Assembly: GCF_011050415.1 (NCBI RefSeq)
Contig: NZ_DRFS01000006.1
Coordinates: forward strand, 181,539 to 245,538
DNA: 64,000 nt
Origin: Halomonas sp.
Lineage (GTDB): Bacteria > Pseudomonadota > Gammaproteobacteria > Pseudomonadales > Halomonadaceae
Direction: 5' to 3'
Below, piece after piece: positions 51,442 through 61,360 of the stretch (the first letter of the stretch is position 1; each line of letters opens with the position of its first letter). The position numbers were made by a program, and so were the translations under genes. The notes under the pieces are model-generated. The model did not search any database and was not told where the DNA came from. It worked only from the letters and a program-made list of their open reading frames with translations.

Positions 51442-52305
51442 GTGAGCCAAGAAATAGACATTTTGTCACGCATTACCACTGATTTTGCCGCGCTGCGCGA
51501 CGCAGAAAAGAAAGTTGCGGAGCTGATATTCGCTGATATTGAGTTTGTTACCGAAGCCAGCATTGGTGATATTGCCCAGCGCGCCGGGGTGAGCGACGCC
51601 AGCGTCACCCGATTTGCCCGCGCTATCGGCTGCACTAACGTACGCGACTTAAAAACACGCTTAACCCGTGCCTTGGCCGCTGGCCGTCGTTTTATTCAAG
51701 AGGCAACGCCAGAAGACAGCTCAAGCGTGGTGTATGACATTGCCACCCAAACCCTGGCACTTAACCGTGACTTGCTCGCCCAGGCCGACGTAGCAGGCGC
51801 GGTTGAACAGTTGGATCAAGCCCGCCAGATACTAGTGTTTGGTGCTGGCGGCGGTTCTAGCATGCTAAGCCAAGAATTACAGTTTCGTTTGGTACGCCTT
51901 GGTTATGCGATCAGTGCTTACCCGCAAGCACTGCTACCCCGCATGGTGGCATCAACTCTTGACCCCGAAGATGTCGTGGTTGTGCTCTCTGCCACCGGCT
52001 ACACCCCTGAGATGGTGGAGTCTGCACAAATTGCCAGACAGTACGGCGCCAAGGTGATCGCCATCACCGCGATGAATTCTCCATTGGCCGCAACATCCGA
52101 CATCGTGCTGCCGGTGACCTCCCGGGAGACCGACTTTATTTTCCATCCTTCCGCCTCCCGCTACGCCATGCTCGCCGTTATCGATGTGCTGGCACTTGAA
52201 CTTGCCATGCGCCATCGCGAGCGTTCGCGTACCAAATTGCGCCGACTCAAGCTGAGCCTCGATGACCATCGCGGTGGCGACAACCGCCAGCCGCTAGGAG
52301 ATTAA
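51442..52305 (+). CDS. RpiR-family transcriptional regulator
   Basis: This 287-residue regulator has an N-terminal HTH_6 domain (SIGDIAQRAGVSDASVTRFA) and a C-terminal SIS domain that usually binds phosphosugars (VFGAGGGSSMLSQELQ, VLSATGYTPEMVE). It begins with GTG, supported by AGGAG. It lies first in an operon with a D-aminoacylase gene one base downstream. In this context it would sense a D-amino-acid-related metabolite or a sugar phosphate of the amino-sugar type. The effector is unknown. Confidence 0.88.
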   Translation: MSQEIDILSRITTDFAALRDAEKKVAELIFADIEFVTEASIGDIAQRAGVSDASVTRFARAIGCTNVRDLKTRLTRALAAGRRFIQEATPEDSSSVVYDIATQTLALNRDLLAQADVAGAVEQLDQARQILVFGAGGGSSMLSQELQFRLVRLGYAISAYPQALLPRMVASTLDPEDVVVVLSATGYTPEMVESAQIARQYGAKVIAITAMNSPLAATSDIVLPVTSRETDFIFHPSASRYAMLAVIDVLALELAMRHRERSRTKLRRLKLSLDDHRGGDNRQPLGD

Positions 52306-52306
52306 G

Positions 52307-53791
52307 ATGGTTTACGACCTGTTAATTCGTAACGCCAATGTGCTGGATGGCTCAGGCGCTGCTCATTTCCGTGCCGATGTGGCTATTCAAGGCGAGCGTA
52401 TCTGCGCTATCGGCACCATGCCCTATGCCACCGCAACAACAATCATCGACGCCGAAGAGCGCTATTTAGCCCCAGGCTTTATCGATGTTCACACCCACGA
52501 CGATACCAATGTGATTCGTGCCCCCGAGATGCTGCCAAAGCTGACCCAAGGGGTAACCACCGTCGTCGTGGGCAACTGCGGCATCAGCGCAAGTCCGGTC
52601 ACACTCACAAGCGAAGTACCCGACCCAATGAACCTATTGGGTAACGTAGAAGACTTCCGCTACCCAAGCTTCGCCGCCTACGCCAACGCGGTAGACGCCG
52701 CCCAACCAAGTATTAATGTCGCCGCCTTAGTAGGGCATACCAGTCTGCGCAGCCAGGTAATGGATAGCTTTGCCCGCCCCGCTTCCGCAGAAGAAGTCGC
52801 CAAAATGGAAGCCCTGTTACGTCAAGCGCTAGAGGAAGGTGCGCTGGGGCTGAGTTCAGGGCTTGCCTACCGTAATGCGATAAGTGCACCGACTACCGAA
52901 ATGGCCCCTCTGGTGGCGGCCGTTGGGGAGTCAGGCGGGGTCTATACCACCCACCTGCGTGATGAGTTTGCTGGCCTGCTGGAGGCCATGGACGAAGCCT
53001 TTACCACCGCTCGGGATGGGCAAGTACCATTAGTGATCTCGCATCTTAAGTGTGCAGGCGCAGGTAATTGGGGCGGCGCGGGCAAGGCGCTGAGTAAATT
53101 AGAAGCCGCCGCTCAGCATCAACATGCCCACTGCGACTGCTACCCCTACACCGCAGGCTCCTCCACCCTCGACTTAGGACAGGTAACGGACGAGATTGAG
53201 ATAACGATTACCTGGTCGACCCCTCACCCAGAGCAGGCGCGTCGCCCACTAAAAGAGATCGCCGCCGAGTGGAATGTGCCACTGCTAGACGCCGCCCGGA
53301 AGCTACAGCCAGCGGGGGCGGTTTACCACAATATGAGCGAAGCGGATATGCAGCAGGTATTAGCGCATCCGCTCTCCATGGTGGGCTCCGATGGCTTGCC
53401 GAATGATCCGCACCCACATCCGCGCCTGTGGGGAGCATTCCCACGTGTGCTGGCTCACTACAGCCGCGACTTAAAGCTAATGCCACTGGCCGAAGCGGTG
53501 CGCAAGATGACCAGCCTCTCGGCGGCCAATTTTGGCCTAACCGATCGCGGTGAGATCCGTATTGGCGCCTATGCAGACCTCACCCTGTTTGATCTCGCGG
53601 TGCTGGAAGATACCGCCAATTACGAGACCCCCATCGCGGCCGCTAAAGGCATCGATCTGGTGGTGGTGAACGGCAAGATCGCCTATCACCAGGGTGCTAT
53701 TAGCGACCAGCGCGCTGGCCGAATGCTACGCAGAACAGAACGTATTTCTCATACCACTTCTTTTACATCCAACAAGGAGCAAACCCCATGA
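52307..53791 (+). CDS. N-acyl-D-amino-acid deacylase
   Basis: This 494-residue amidohydrolase frees D-amino acids from N-acyl derivatives. The metal site is PGFIDVHTHDDTNV. The bridging-Cys region is VVVGNCGISASPV and the C-terminal GSDGLPNDPHPHPRLWG holds the catalytic Asp. These marks fit the D-aminoacylase family rather than dihydropyrimidinases. Its ATG follows AGGAG, one base after the RpiR stop. The overlap with ridA by ATGA couples the two. Confidence 0.9.
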   Translation: MVYDLLIRNANVLDGSGAAHFRADVAIQGERICAIGTMPYATATTIIDAEERYLAPGFIDVHTHDDTNVIRAPEMLPKLTQGVTTVVVGNCGISASPVTLTSEVPDPMNLLGNVEDFRYPSFAAYANAVDAAQPSINVAALVGHTSLRSQVMDSFARPASAEEVAKMEALLRQALEEGALGLSSGLAYRNAISAPTTEMAPLVAAVGESGGVYTTHLRDEFAGLLEAMDEAFTTARDGQVPLVISHLKCAGAGNWGGAGKALSKLEAAAQHQHAHCDCYPYTAGSSTLDLGQVTDEIEITITWSTPHPEQARRPLKEIAAEWNVPLLDAARKLQPAGAVYHNMSEADMQQVLAHPLSMVGSDGLPNDPHPHPRLWGAFPRVLAHYSRDLKLMPLAEAVRKMTSLSAANFGLTDRGEIRIGAYADLTLFDLAVLEDTANYETPIAAAKGIDLVVVNGKIAYHQGAISDQRAGRMLRRTERISHTTSFTSNKEQTP

Positions 53792-54180
53792 GTATTACTC
53801 GATACGGCACCGAAGGCGGTGTGGGAACCGGTGGCCAAAAACTGCCCTTTGCCCGCGCCGTTGAAGCCGGTGGCTGGCTTTACGTCTCTGGCCAAACGCC
53901 TATGACCAATGGCGAAGTGGTTGAGGGCGGCATTGTTGAGCAGACCCGCCTCGCCTTCGACAACTGCCTGGCCATTATGCAAGAAGCCGGTTACGGCGTT
54001 GAGGACGTTGTGCATGTCACCACGGTGCTGACCGACGCGCGCTACTTCACCTCGTTTAACAAGGTGTTCAAGGAGATCTTTGGCGACAACCCACCGGCGC
54101 GTATCTGTAGCGTTCAAGACCTGGTGGTGGATTGCAAAGTAGAAGTTGATGTGAAGTGTTACCGCGCCGATCGCGCTTAA
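53788..54180 (+). CDS. RidA-family enamine/imine deaminase
   Basis: This 130-residue RidA (YjgF/UK114) protein has the catalytic Arg in PPARICSVQDLVVD and the family VEVDVKCY end. RidA removes 2-aminoacrylate by hydrolysis to pyruvate and ammonia. Its place next to a D-serine dehydratase-like gene makes direct sense, because such enzymes release this reactive enamine. The ATG overlaps the deacylase stop (ATGA) and AAGGAG lies upstream. The SSS gene follows after 156 bases of structured DNA. Confidence 0.9.
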   Translation: MSITRYGTEGGVGTGGQKLPFARAVEAGGWLYVSGQTPMTNGEVVEGGIVEQTRLAFDNCLAIMQEAGYGVEDVVHVTTVLTDARYFTSFNKVFKEIFGDNPPARICSVQDLVVDCKVEVDVKCYRADRA

Positions 54181-54199
54181 ACAGCCAATTTTAAGTACC

Positions 54200-54304
54200 A
54201 AAAAAAGCGCCGCGCCCCGGCAAGGGCGCAGCGCCAGATTACCGCGCGATTAGGATAAAAAAGCCTCGCGGCAATCGCTTCCATTGCCTATTTCCAGCCG
54301 CGGC
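54200..54304 (-). terminator. Tandem terminator-like hairpins on the minus strand, without a minus-strand gene
   Basis: Read on the minus strand, two GC-rich stems end in T-tracts. One is GCGC-GCGCCC/GGGCGC-GCGC (54207-54234, loop CGGCAA on +) followed by seven Ts (54200-54206). The other is formed by GCCGCGGC (54297-54304) and GCCGCGAGGC (54263-54272), followed by six Ts (54257-54262). No minus-strand gene runs into them in the 1.7 kb upstream. They may shield ridA from antisense transcripts or end a small RNA. Confidence 0.55.
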
Positions 54305-54336
54305 AACGGCCGGATAAACAACGACAAGAGGTTAAC

Positions 54337-55836
54337 ATGAACAGTCAAATATTCCTCGTCACCTTCGTGCTCTATATTGTCGCAATGATTGCCTTTGGAT
54401 GGTGGGTTTCAAGGCATAAGCGCGGCAACGGAGATGACTTTCTACTCGGCGGGCGAAGCGTTCCACTCTTTCTCACCGTGGGAACCACCGTGGCGACGAT
54501 GGTAGGCACCGGCTCCAGCATGGGTGCCGTCGGATTTGGTTATGCGAATGGTTGGGCAGGCGCTTTGTACGGTATTGGTGGCGCGGTTGGGGTGCTGTTA
54601 CTTGCCGTCTGCTTCTCCTCAGTACGTAAGCTGCGCTTTATGACCATGAGTGAAGAACTCGCCTACTACGTCGGCGCGAACCGGCTGGTGCGCAATGTGG
54701 TCGCGCTGCTGATCTATATCGCCTGCATCGGCTGGCTGGGCGCCCATATTCTCGGTGGTGGCCTCTACCTTTCCTGGATGGCGGGTATTGATCTAACCAC
54801 TGCGCGCATTTTGGTTGCGCTAGGCTTTGGTATTTACTGTGTCGTAGGCGGTTACTTCGCGGTTATCTGGACCGACACCATTCAAGCGGTGGTGCTGTTC
54901 GCAGGCTTTATTTTGATGGCCATTTTGGCACTAGTGGAAGTTGGCGGCTTCTCAGGCCTGACCGCAGGTATGGATGCGGGCGCCACCAGCTTTCTAGGTA
55001 TCGGTCAAATTGGTGCACTGCCAGCGCTATCATTAGCTGCTGTTATTGCCATTGGCGTATTGGCAACACCCTCTTTTCGCCAACGCATTTACTCGGGCGA
55101 ATCGGTTGGTTCGGTGCGCCGTTCGTTCTTAATCACTGGCGTTCTTTATCTAGGCTTCTCAATTATTCCTGCCATTATCGGTATGGCCACCCACGCGCTT
55201 AATCCCGGGCTTGAAAACAGCAACTACGCCTTCCCTTTTCTAGCCACTGAAATCATGCCGCTAGGGTTGGGTCTGCTACTGTTGGTAGCGGGCCTCTCCG
55301 CGACGATGTCCAGCGCAAGCTCCGATGCGATTGCCGGGGTTTCTACCCTGATTCGCGACTTGTATGTACTGGCAACGGGACGCACGCCGTCAGCGCGCAA
55401 CGTAGTACGCTTCTCGCGTATCGCCCTAGTGGCAACGATCGGTCTGGCGCTGCTGTTCGCACTGGCCTCAGACAATGTCATCACCTACATCACCCGCATG
55501 ATCTCAACGATTCTATCAGGGCTGTTTGTGAGTGCCATGCTCGGTCGCTTCTGGCCCCGCTACAACTGGCAGGGCGCTATCGCAACGCTTATTTGTGCGT
55601 CAGCCACCTCCTTAACGATTATCGCCAATAGCGATTGGACAGCCTTCTGGGGCAACCCAAGCATCCCCGCGGTACTGGTAGCACTGCTAGCGGGTGTGGT
55701 GGTGAGTCTAGTAACGCCCGCTTCCCGGGTTACCTCTGAGCAGGCGCTAGCGATTCTTGACCAAGAGCGCCAGCGTATGGAGCAAGTGCCTGAACCGACA
55801 CTGACCAGTGCTGAAGCGCCCTCTGCGCCTCGCTAA
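54337..55836 (+). CDS. Sodium:solute symporter (SSS family)
   Basis: This 499-residue protein has about 13 hydrophobic helices and belongs to the SSS family. The marks are GGRSVPLFLTVGTTVATMVG near helix 2 and WTDTIQAVVL around helix 5. It fits the sodium-driven uptake systems for amino acids, sugars or nucleosides. Its place in the D-amino-acid operon suggests import of N-acyl-D-amino acids or D-amino acids. AGAGG lies five bases before the ATG. A strong terminator follows. Confidence 0.87.
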   Translation: MNSQIFLVTFVLYIVAMIAFGWWVSRHKRGNGDDFLLGGRSVPLFLTVGTTVATMVGTGSSMGAVGFGYANGWAGALYGIGGAVGVLLLAVCFSSVRKLRFMTMSEELAYYVGANRLVRNVVALLIYIACIGWLGAHILGGGLYLSWMAGIDLTTARILVALGFGIYCVVGGYFAVIWTDTIQAVVLFAGFILMAILALVEVGGFSGLTAGMDAGATSFLGIGQIGALPALSLAAVIAIGVLATPSFRQRIYSGESVGSVRRSFLITGVLYLGFSIIPAIIGMATHALNPGLENSNYAFPFLATEIMPLGLGLLLLVAGLSATMSSASSDAIAGVSTLIRDLYVLATGRTPSARNVVRFSRIALVATIGLALLFALASDNVITYITRMISTILSGLFVSAMLGRFWPRYNWQGAIATLICASATSLTIIANSDWTAFWGNPSIPAVLVALLAGVVVSLVTPASRVTSEQALAILDQERQRMEQVPEPTLTSAEAPSAPR

Positions 55837-55855
55837 TCGTTAGCCATTACTTCGC

Positions 55856-55890
55856 AAAAAAGCCCCGCTGATTTAATCAGCGGGGCTTTT
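55856..55890. terminator. Bidirectional rho-independent terminator
   Basis: AGCCCCGCTGA pairs with TCAGCGGGGCT around TTTAA. An A-tract (55856-55861) lies on the left and a T-tract (55887-55890) on the right. It ends the symporter transcript on the + strand and the uxuA operon on the minus strand. Confidence 0.92.
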
Positions 55891-55893
55891 CTA

Positions 55894-55945
55894 TTTTGAA
55901 GAGCTTTTTTGAAGAGCAGGTTTTGAAGAGCCGTTTTTAAAGAGC
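55894..55945. repeat. Four-copy tandem repeat TTTTGAAGAGC at the uxuA 3' end
   Basis: TTTTGAAGAGC occurs at 55894, 55907 and 55921, and as TTTTAAAGAGC at 55935, with periods of 13, 14 and 14 bases. The last copy contains the uxuA stop codon and its last codons (GCTCTTTAA on the minus strand). The others fill the space up to the terminator. It looks like duplication by slippage of the gene end. Confidence 0.7.
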
Positions 55946-57136
55946 AATGGCTTGATAGGTTATCTCCGTTAACTGCCTCACCGCTAGCTCCACACCGCGC
56001 AGTTCGGCCAAGCCGCGCAGGCGTCCGTAGAGTGGGTAACCGGGCGCCGTGTTGCGCTGTTGATCATCAAGCAGCTGATGGCCGTGATCAGGACGTAGCG
56101 GCAAACGCGCCCCGCCCTCACGCTCCCGGCGCCGCTCTTCATCGACTAGGGCATGTATCACCCCCACCATATCCACATCGCCAGCCAAGTGCGGCGCCTC
56201 GTGGAACGAAAGCATATCCGCTTCACGCTTCGTAGCGCGTAGGTGGATAAAGTGAATATGCGGGGCAAAATGGCGGGTCATGGCCACCAAATCATTGTCT
56301 TCACGAACGCCGTAAGAGCCCGTGCAAAGCGTTAAGCCATTGGCGGGGCTAGGCACAAGATCAATAATCCACTGGGCATCTTCGCGAGTCGAAACCACCC
56401 GGGGCAGCCCGAGCAGTGGTCGTGGCGGGTCATCAGGATGAATCGCCATACGAATGCCTACTTCTTCCGCGACCGGAATCACCGCCTGAAGAAAGTAGCC
56501 TAGGTTCTCCCGCAATTTAACGGCATCAATCTCGGCGTACTCTTCCAATACCGCGCGAAACTGTTCAAGGGTGTAGTGCTCCTCTGCCCCAGGCAGCCCT
56601 GCGATCAGCGTATTAACCAGCTTGTCACGGCCAGCGCTATCTAGCCCCTCAAGATAGCGGCGCGCTTGTGCTTGCTCCTTGGCGCTGTACTCGGTCCCTG
56701 CCGCGGGTCTATTGAGCAGGTAAAGATCAAAAGCAGCAAACGCGGTTTGGTCGAAGCGTAGCGCCAAGGCCCCATCTGGCAGCGCATACATCAGATCCGT
56801 GCGCGTCCAGTCCAGCACCGGCATAAAGTTGTAGCAAACGGTGTCGATACCACAGGCCGCCAAATTGCGCAGTGTCTGGCAGTAGGTGGTGATCAGTGCA
56901 TCCCGCTCGGGCAGGCCTTTTTTGATCGACTCATGTACCGGCACGCTCTCTACCACCGACCATCTCAGGCCAGTGGCTTCGATCATTTGCTGTCGCTCAC
57001 GGATCGCCTCAACCGACCATACCTGATCATTAGGCACCTCATGCAGTGCCGTAACGATACCGGTGGCGCCTGTCTGACGAATCTCTTCAAGCCGAATAGC
57101 ATCGTTAGGGCCAAACCAGCGCCAAGTATGCTCCAT
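55937..57136 (-). CDS. uxuA: D-mannonate dehydratase (UxuA)
   Basis: This 399-residue enzyme removes water from D-mannonate to give 2-keto-3-deoxygluconate. Family marks shared with E. coli UxuA are [46 protein letters not shown] and [11 protein letters not shown]. The track ORF overruns the uxuB end; the ATG at 57136 ([12 protein letters not shown]) has AGGAG five bases upstream. It is the last gene of the operon. A second, unrelated mannonate dehydratase (manD) lies two genes upstream. Confidence 0.94.
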   Translation of the reverse strand: MEHTWRWFGPNDAIRLEEIRQTGATGIVTALHEVPNDQVWSVEAIRERQQMIEATGLRWSVVESVPVHESIKKGLPERDALITTYCQTLRNLAACGIDTVCYNFMPVLDWTRTDLMYALPDGALALRFDQTAFAAFDLYLLNRPAAGTEYSAKEQAQARRYLEGLDSAGRDKLVNTLIAGLPGAEEHYTLEQFRAVLEEYAEIDAVKLRENLGYFLQAVIPVAEEVGIRMAIHPDDPPRPLLGLPRVVSTREDAQWIIDLVPSPANGLTLCTGSYGVREDNDLVAMTRHFAPHIHFIHLRATKREADMLSFHEAPHLAGDVDMVGVIHALVDEERRREREGGARLPLRPDHGHQLLDDQQRNTAPGYPLYGRLRGLAELRGVELAVRQLTEITYQAIAL

Positions 57137-57149
57137 GGGATCTCCTCTT

Positions 57150-58649
57150 TTAGTTGCGCTCAAGCGCCGCGAGCGCCCCATCCAATCCGTCTTGGGTCAG
57201 CGTTAGATACGCCGCTAGGACGGACTGAGCAAACGCTTTATCCGCTGCCAAAGCGCTAGGCACCACATCGTCCATGGCTAAAAAAGCAGCGACCAACGCA
57301 CTGGCATCGGCGCCATGGGTGTGGTGTAAATCGGCAAAGCGCTTGGCTAGCGGGTCATCGACGGTATAGCGATTTCCCGATAGATCTTCGCCTAGTGTGT
57401 AGCGAATCCAGGCAGCCACTCCCAACGCTACACAGGAAGATAATTGCCCTGCGGCGCTGCGTTTGAGCGTGCCGGAAAGCCAGCGCTGCGGAAGCTTTTG
57501 GCTGCCATCCATGGCAATTTGCTGCAGGCGATGGCGCAGGCTGTCATTGGCAAAACGTACCAGCAGGGAGTCAGCGTAAGCGTCTAAGTCGATGCCTTTC
57601 GGCATTTCAAGCGTAGGTGCGGCCTCTTCAAGCATATAGCGGCGCAATAGAGCGCGAAGCTTGGTGTGATTTACACCGTCATAAACTGTTTCGATACCTG
57701 CGATCGCGCCAAGATAGGCAAGCAAAGAGTGGCTGCCGTTGAGCATACGCAGCTTCATGGTTTCAAACGGCGCCACATCGGCCACCATCTCAACGCCCTC
57801 CACTTCCCAGCTTGGGCGCCCCATGGGGAAGTTATCTTCCACCACCCACTGAGAGAAAGACTCGCATACCACCGCATTGGAATCATTAACCCCCAGCGCC
57901 GTCAATCGCTCGAAATCCACGTCGGTCATGGCAGGTACGATGCGATCGACCATACTGCAAGGGAAGGCAACTTCACTGGCAATCCAGCTCGCCAGAGATG
58001 CATCGCGCTGCTCAGCCAGTTGGATCACCGCCTGGCGTGTACGCTTACCGTTATCCGGCATGTTGTCGCAGGAGAGCACCGTAAAGGGGGCGATGCCGGC
58101 TTCGCGCCGTCGAGCTAACGCTTCCACGATTAGCCCTGGCGCGGTACGCGGCTGTAGGGGCGAGGCGATATCGCCGATGATCATCGGATCATCAACTCTT
58201 AACTCACCGCTGGCTGGATTTAAAAAATAGCCCTTCTCGGTCACCGTTAAGGTCACCATTCGTGTATCGGCGGAAGCCATTCGCGCTAACATTGCTTCTC
58301 GGTCACGGCCCCAGCTATCCACACTATCGTCCTCACTATTTCCAGAGCTATCACGGCCAGAGAACAACGTCTCTTCGATCACGCCAATTTCGCGCAGCGT
58401 AACGCTGTCGCTATCGGTGTACTCGGCTACCTGATAACGGTAGTTAGCATCACGCAGGCTATCAACCAAACCTACGCTTGAGCGCAAGTTCGCGCTACAT
58501 ACGCCCCACTCACCGTCGTTGCTGCGCTGTCGATAGCGCTCTAAATATACTGCTTGGTGGGCTCGGTGGAAGGCGCCCAGGCCCAAGTGGACAATCGCTA
58601 TTTTACTCGCTTGCTTGTTTGATGACGGAAAGTGTTCAACGTTCGGCAT
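57150..58649 (-). CDS. uxuB: Fructuronate reductase (mannitol dehydrogenase family)
   Basis: This 499-residue polyol dehydrogenase reduces D-fructuronate to D-mannonate with [18 protein letters not shown] is the N-terminal cofactor motif, [17 protein letters not shown] the catalytic region with Lys and His. The ATG at 58649 ([11 protein letters not shown]) has AAGGAG six bases upstream. The gene lies between manD (10 bases) and uxuA (13 bases). Mannitol or tagaturonate reductase are alternatives within the family, but the operon makes UxuB the clear choice. Confidence 0.92.
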   Translation of the reverse strand: MPNVEHFPSSNKQASKIAIVHLGLGAFHRAHQAVYLERYRQRSNDGEWGVCSANLRSSVGLVDSLRDANYRYQVAEYTDSDSVTLREIGVIEETLFSGRDSSGNSEDDSVDSWGRDREAMLARMASADTRMVTLTVTEKGYFLNPASGELRVDDPMIIGDIASPLQPRTAPGLIVEALARRREAGIAPFTVLSCDNMPDNGKRTRQAVIQLAEQRDASLASWIASEVAFPCSMVDRIVPAMTDVDFERLTALGVNDSNAVVCESFSQWVVEDNFPMGRPSWEVEGVEMVADVAPFETMKLRMLNGSHSLLAYLGAIAGIETVYDGVNHTKLRALLRRYMLEEAAPTLEMPKGIDLDAYADSLLVRFANDSLRHRLQQIAMDGSQKLPQRWLSGTLKRSAAGQLSSCVALGVAAWIRYTLGEDLSGNRYTVDDPLAKRFADLHHTHGADASALVAAFLAMDDVVPSALAADKAFAQSVLAAYLTLTQDGLDGALAALERN

Positions 58650-58659
58650 TGTTTGCTCC

Positions 58660-59871
58660 TTACCAGTGCCACAGAGTGCCATCTTCCAACCGGTTCACCG
58701 GCAGGCTGGCACGCTTGTAGGGGTACTGCTTGGCTAACGCCTCATCGATATCCACGCCGTGCCCTGGGGTTTCGCCAACAATAAAGTGGCCATCGACAAA
58801 CTGGTAATCATGGGAAAACACCGTATCCACTATCGCTTCGTGGGGCATATGCTCCTGAATACCAAAATTAGGAACCCAGGTATCAAAATGGATCGCGGCG
58901 CCTAAGCACACTGGAGATAGGTCCGTCGCGCCATGAAAACCGGTGCGCACATGGTAAAGCGAGGCTAAATCAGCAATTCTGCGCACATGGGTAATGCCAC
59001 CACCATGGCTAAGCGGAGTTCGAATATAGTCAATCAACTGCCCTTCCAGTAGCTCACGATAGTCATGTATCGAGTTAAACACCTCGCCCACCGCTAACGG
59101 TGTGGTTGAGTGCTGTCGAATTAGCCGGAAGCTCTCCTGGTTCTCAGCGGGCACACAATCTTCCAGCCAAAACAGATGGTAAGGCTCAACTTCTTTAGCC
59201 AGCCTGGCTGCTTCAATGGGCGTCAAACGGTGGTGAACATCATGCAGAATATGTATATCGTCACCGAACTGATCGCGTACCGCGGCAAACAGTTTAGGCA
59301 CATGATTCAGGTATTTTTCAGTACTCCAGACATTCTCGCTGGGCAGCTCTGCATCGGCGGGTTCGTAACGCTCCCCGTCCTTTTTGGTAACACCATAAGT
59401 GGTGGGAATGCCCGGCACCCCCGCCTGCACCCGAACCGCCCGGTAGCCAAGTTTTAGATGTTTTTCGACCTCGCTGAGGCAGGCATCGATGTCCTTACCG
59501 GTACAGTGGGCATAGGTCATCACCCGCTCACGGCTTTTGCCCCCCAGCAGCTGATACAGCGGCATACCGGCCGCTTTCGCTTTGATATCCCATAGGGCTA
59601 AATCCACTGCCGCAATGGCCGACATGGTGACCGGCCCCCGCCGCCAGTAAGCACCGCGATAAAGAAAGTGCCAGATATCTTCAATGCGGCTGGCATCGCG
59701 GCCAATGAGGGTCGGCAGCACATGCTCTTCCAGGTAGGCGACCACCGCCAGCTCGCGGCCATTTAAGGTGGCATCACCTATTCCATAAACGCCTGACTCG
59801 GTAACAATTTTAAGCGTGACAAAGTTGCGGCCTGGAGACGTTACAATTAAATATGCATCGCTAATGATCAT
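58660..59871 (-). CDS. manD: D-mannonate dehydratase, enolase superfamily (ManD)
   Basis: This 403-residue enzyme of the ManD subgroup dehydrates D-mannonate (and sometimes D-gluconate). Marks are [49 protein letters not shown] with metal-region residues, [14 protein letters not shown] and the end [11 protein letters not shown]. It is very like the Chromohalobacter-type ManD as I recall it. The residue after FHG is Ala; from memory, published work linked Ala here with efficient enzymes and Pro with inefficient ones, which needs checking. It shares the operon with the unrelated UxuA. Confidence 0.92.
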   Translation of the reverse strand: MIISDAYLIVTSPGRNFVTLKIVTESGVYGIGDATLNGRELAVVAYLEEHVLPTLIGRDASRIEDIWHFLYRGAYWRRGPVTMSAIAAVDLALWDIKAKAAGMPLYQLLGGKSRERVMTYAHCTGKDIDACLSEVEKHLKLGYRAVRVQAGVPGIPTTYGVTKKDGERYEPADAELPSENVWSTEKYLNHVPKLFAAVRDQFGDDIHILHDVHHRLTPIEAARLAKEVEPYHLFWLEDCVPAENQESFRLIRQHSTTPLAVGEVFNSIHDYRELLEGQLIDYIRTPLSHGGGITHVRRIADLASLYHVRTGFHGATDLSPVCLGAAIHFDTWVPNFGIQEHMPHEAIVDTVFSHDYQFVDGHFIVGETPGHGVDIDEALAKQYPYKRASLPVNRLEDGTLWHW

Positions 59872-59901
59872 GGTAAATCCATCACAGGAAGTAAGAAAAA
59901 A

Positions 59902-61320
59902 TTAACGCTCAAATAAGTAGCGCTGCACATTGTGGTAACACACCGCACGAACCAGCTCGCCGACGCGATCGATATCGTTGGGTAATTCACCGCGGGCCAT
60001 TTGGGCGCCTAGCATTTGGCAAAAAATACGTCGGAAGTAGTCGTGGCGGGAAAAAGAAAGCAGGCTACGCGAATCCGTCAGCATGCCCACAAAGTGACGC
60101 AACAGGCCAAACTGCATTTGGGTCGTCAGCTGGCGCTCCATACCATCCCGCTGATCGTTAAACCACCAAGCGGCGCCAAACTGCACCTTGCCGGGGATGC
60201 CATCGCCTTGAAAGGAGCCCGCCAGCCCAGCGAGCATTTCGTTATCCCGCGGGTTGAGGTTATAGAGCACCGTGCGTGGCAGTTGATGCTCGCTATCCAG
60301 CGCATCTAACAGCGCCGCCAAGGGTTCTGCGTAAGTGATATCGCCAATCGCATCGAAACCACTGTTAGCGCCTATTTCGCGCCGACCACGCTGGCTTAAA
60401 TCGCGCAGAGCGCCAATATGAAGCTGCATTACCCAGCCTCGCCGGGCGTACTCCTTGCCAAGCCATAGCAGTACGGCGGTGGTAAAGCCGTGGGCCTCGT
60501 CGTGGCTCAGCTCTTTTTCACGCATTCTGCTATCTAGTATCCGATCCAGCTCCTGGGCCGAAGGAGGCGCAACAAACACAGGCTTCTCCAGGCTATGGTC
60601 GGAGAGGCAGCAACCTAGGCTGGCGAAATGCTCAAGACGCTGGAACAGGGCCGCCAGCAAGTCATCGAAGCCCTTAATCGTGACGCCACTGGCGACTTCA
60701 AGCGTGGCAAGGTAGTCAACAAAAGTTGGCTGCTCTATTTTGAGCACCGTATCGGCCCGAAATGTCGGCAGCATAGTCGGCCCAGTGTTCGCCTGCGCAT
60801 GGCGTTGGTGGGTTTCCAAGCTGTCGACGGGGTCATCGGTGGTACAAATAGTACGCACGTTAAAGCGCTCCAAAATACCCTGGGCACTAAGCTGTGGGGT
60901 CGCTAATCGCTGTTGAGACAGGTGCCAAACTTCCTCAGCTGTCTGGGGTGAAAGCAGCAGATTGTCGATTCCCAACGGTTTTTTCAGCTCAAGATGCGTC
61001 CAGTGATAGAGCGGATTACCCAGGCAATCGGGTACTGTTTCCGCCCAGGCTTGAAAGCGCTCTCGGTCACTGACATCGCCGGTAATTCGCTGCTCGGCAA
61101 TGCCTGCACAGCGCATGGCGCGCCATTTATAGTGATCCCCTTTGAGCCATAGCTGGGTTAAATTATCGAACTGGGTATTATTAGCGATTTCAACCGGATC
61201 TAAGTGTGAGTGATAATCGCAAATCGGCATAATGGCCGCATGTTCATGGTAAAGCCGTCGGGCTGCTTCATTTTCTAACAGGAAATCTTTACCCATGAAC
61301 TCAATATTATCGTTAAACAT
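59902..61320 (-). CDS. uxaC: Glucuronate (uronate) isomerase
   Basis: This 472-residue amidohydrolase-fold isomerase converts D-glucuronate to D-fructuronate and D-galacturonate to D-tagaturonate. CDYHSHLDP is the N-terminal motif. WRAMRCAGIAEQRITG and FNVRTICTTDDPVDSL are family marks. AGGAG lies eight bases before the ATG. It is the first catabolic gene after the TRAP transporter. With uxuB and uxuA/manD it gives a complete path from glucuronate to 2-keto-3-deoxygluconate; a galacturonate branch (uxaA/uxaB) is not seen. Confidence 0.94.
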   Translation of the reverse strand: MFNDNIEFMGKDFLLENEAARRLYHEHAAIMPICDYHSHLDPVEIANNTQFDNLTQLWLKGDHYKWRAMRCAGIAEQRITGDVSDRERFQAWAETVPDCLGNPLYHWTHLELKKPLGIDNLLLSPQTAEEVWHLSQQRLATPQLSAQGILERFNVRTICTTDDPVDSLETHQRHAQANTGPTMLPTFRADTVLKIEQPTFVDYLATLEVASGVTIKGFDDLLAALFQRLEHFASLGCCLSDHSLEKPVFVAPPSAQELDRILDSRMREKELSHDEAHGFTTAVLLWLGKEYARRGWVMQLHIGALRDLSQRGRREIGANSGFDAIGDITYAEPLAALLDALDSEHQLPRTVLYNLNPRDNEMLAGLAGSFQGDGIPGKVQFGAAWWFNDQRDGMERQLTTQMQFGLLRHFVGMLTDSRSLLSFSRHDYFRRIFCQMLGAQMARGELPNDIDRVGELVRAVCYHNVQRYLFER

Positions 61321-61360
61321 TATTGTTTCTCCTTTTATTATGTGAGTGTCACAGGTCGTT

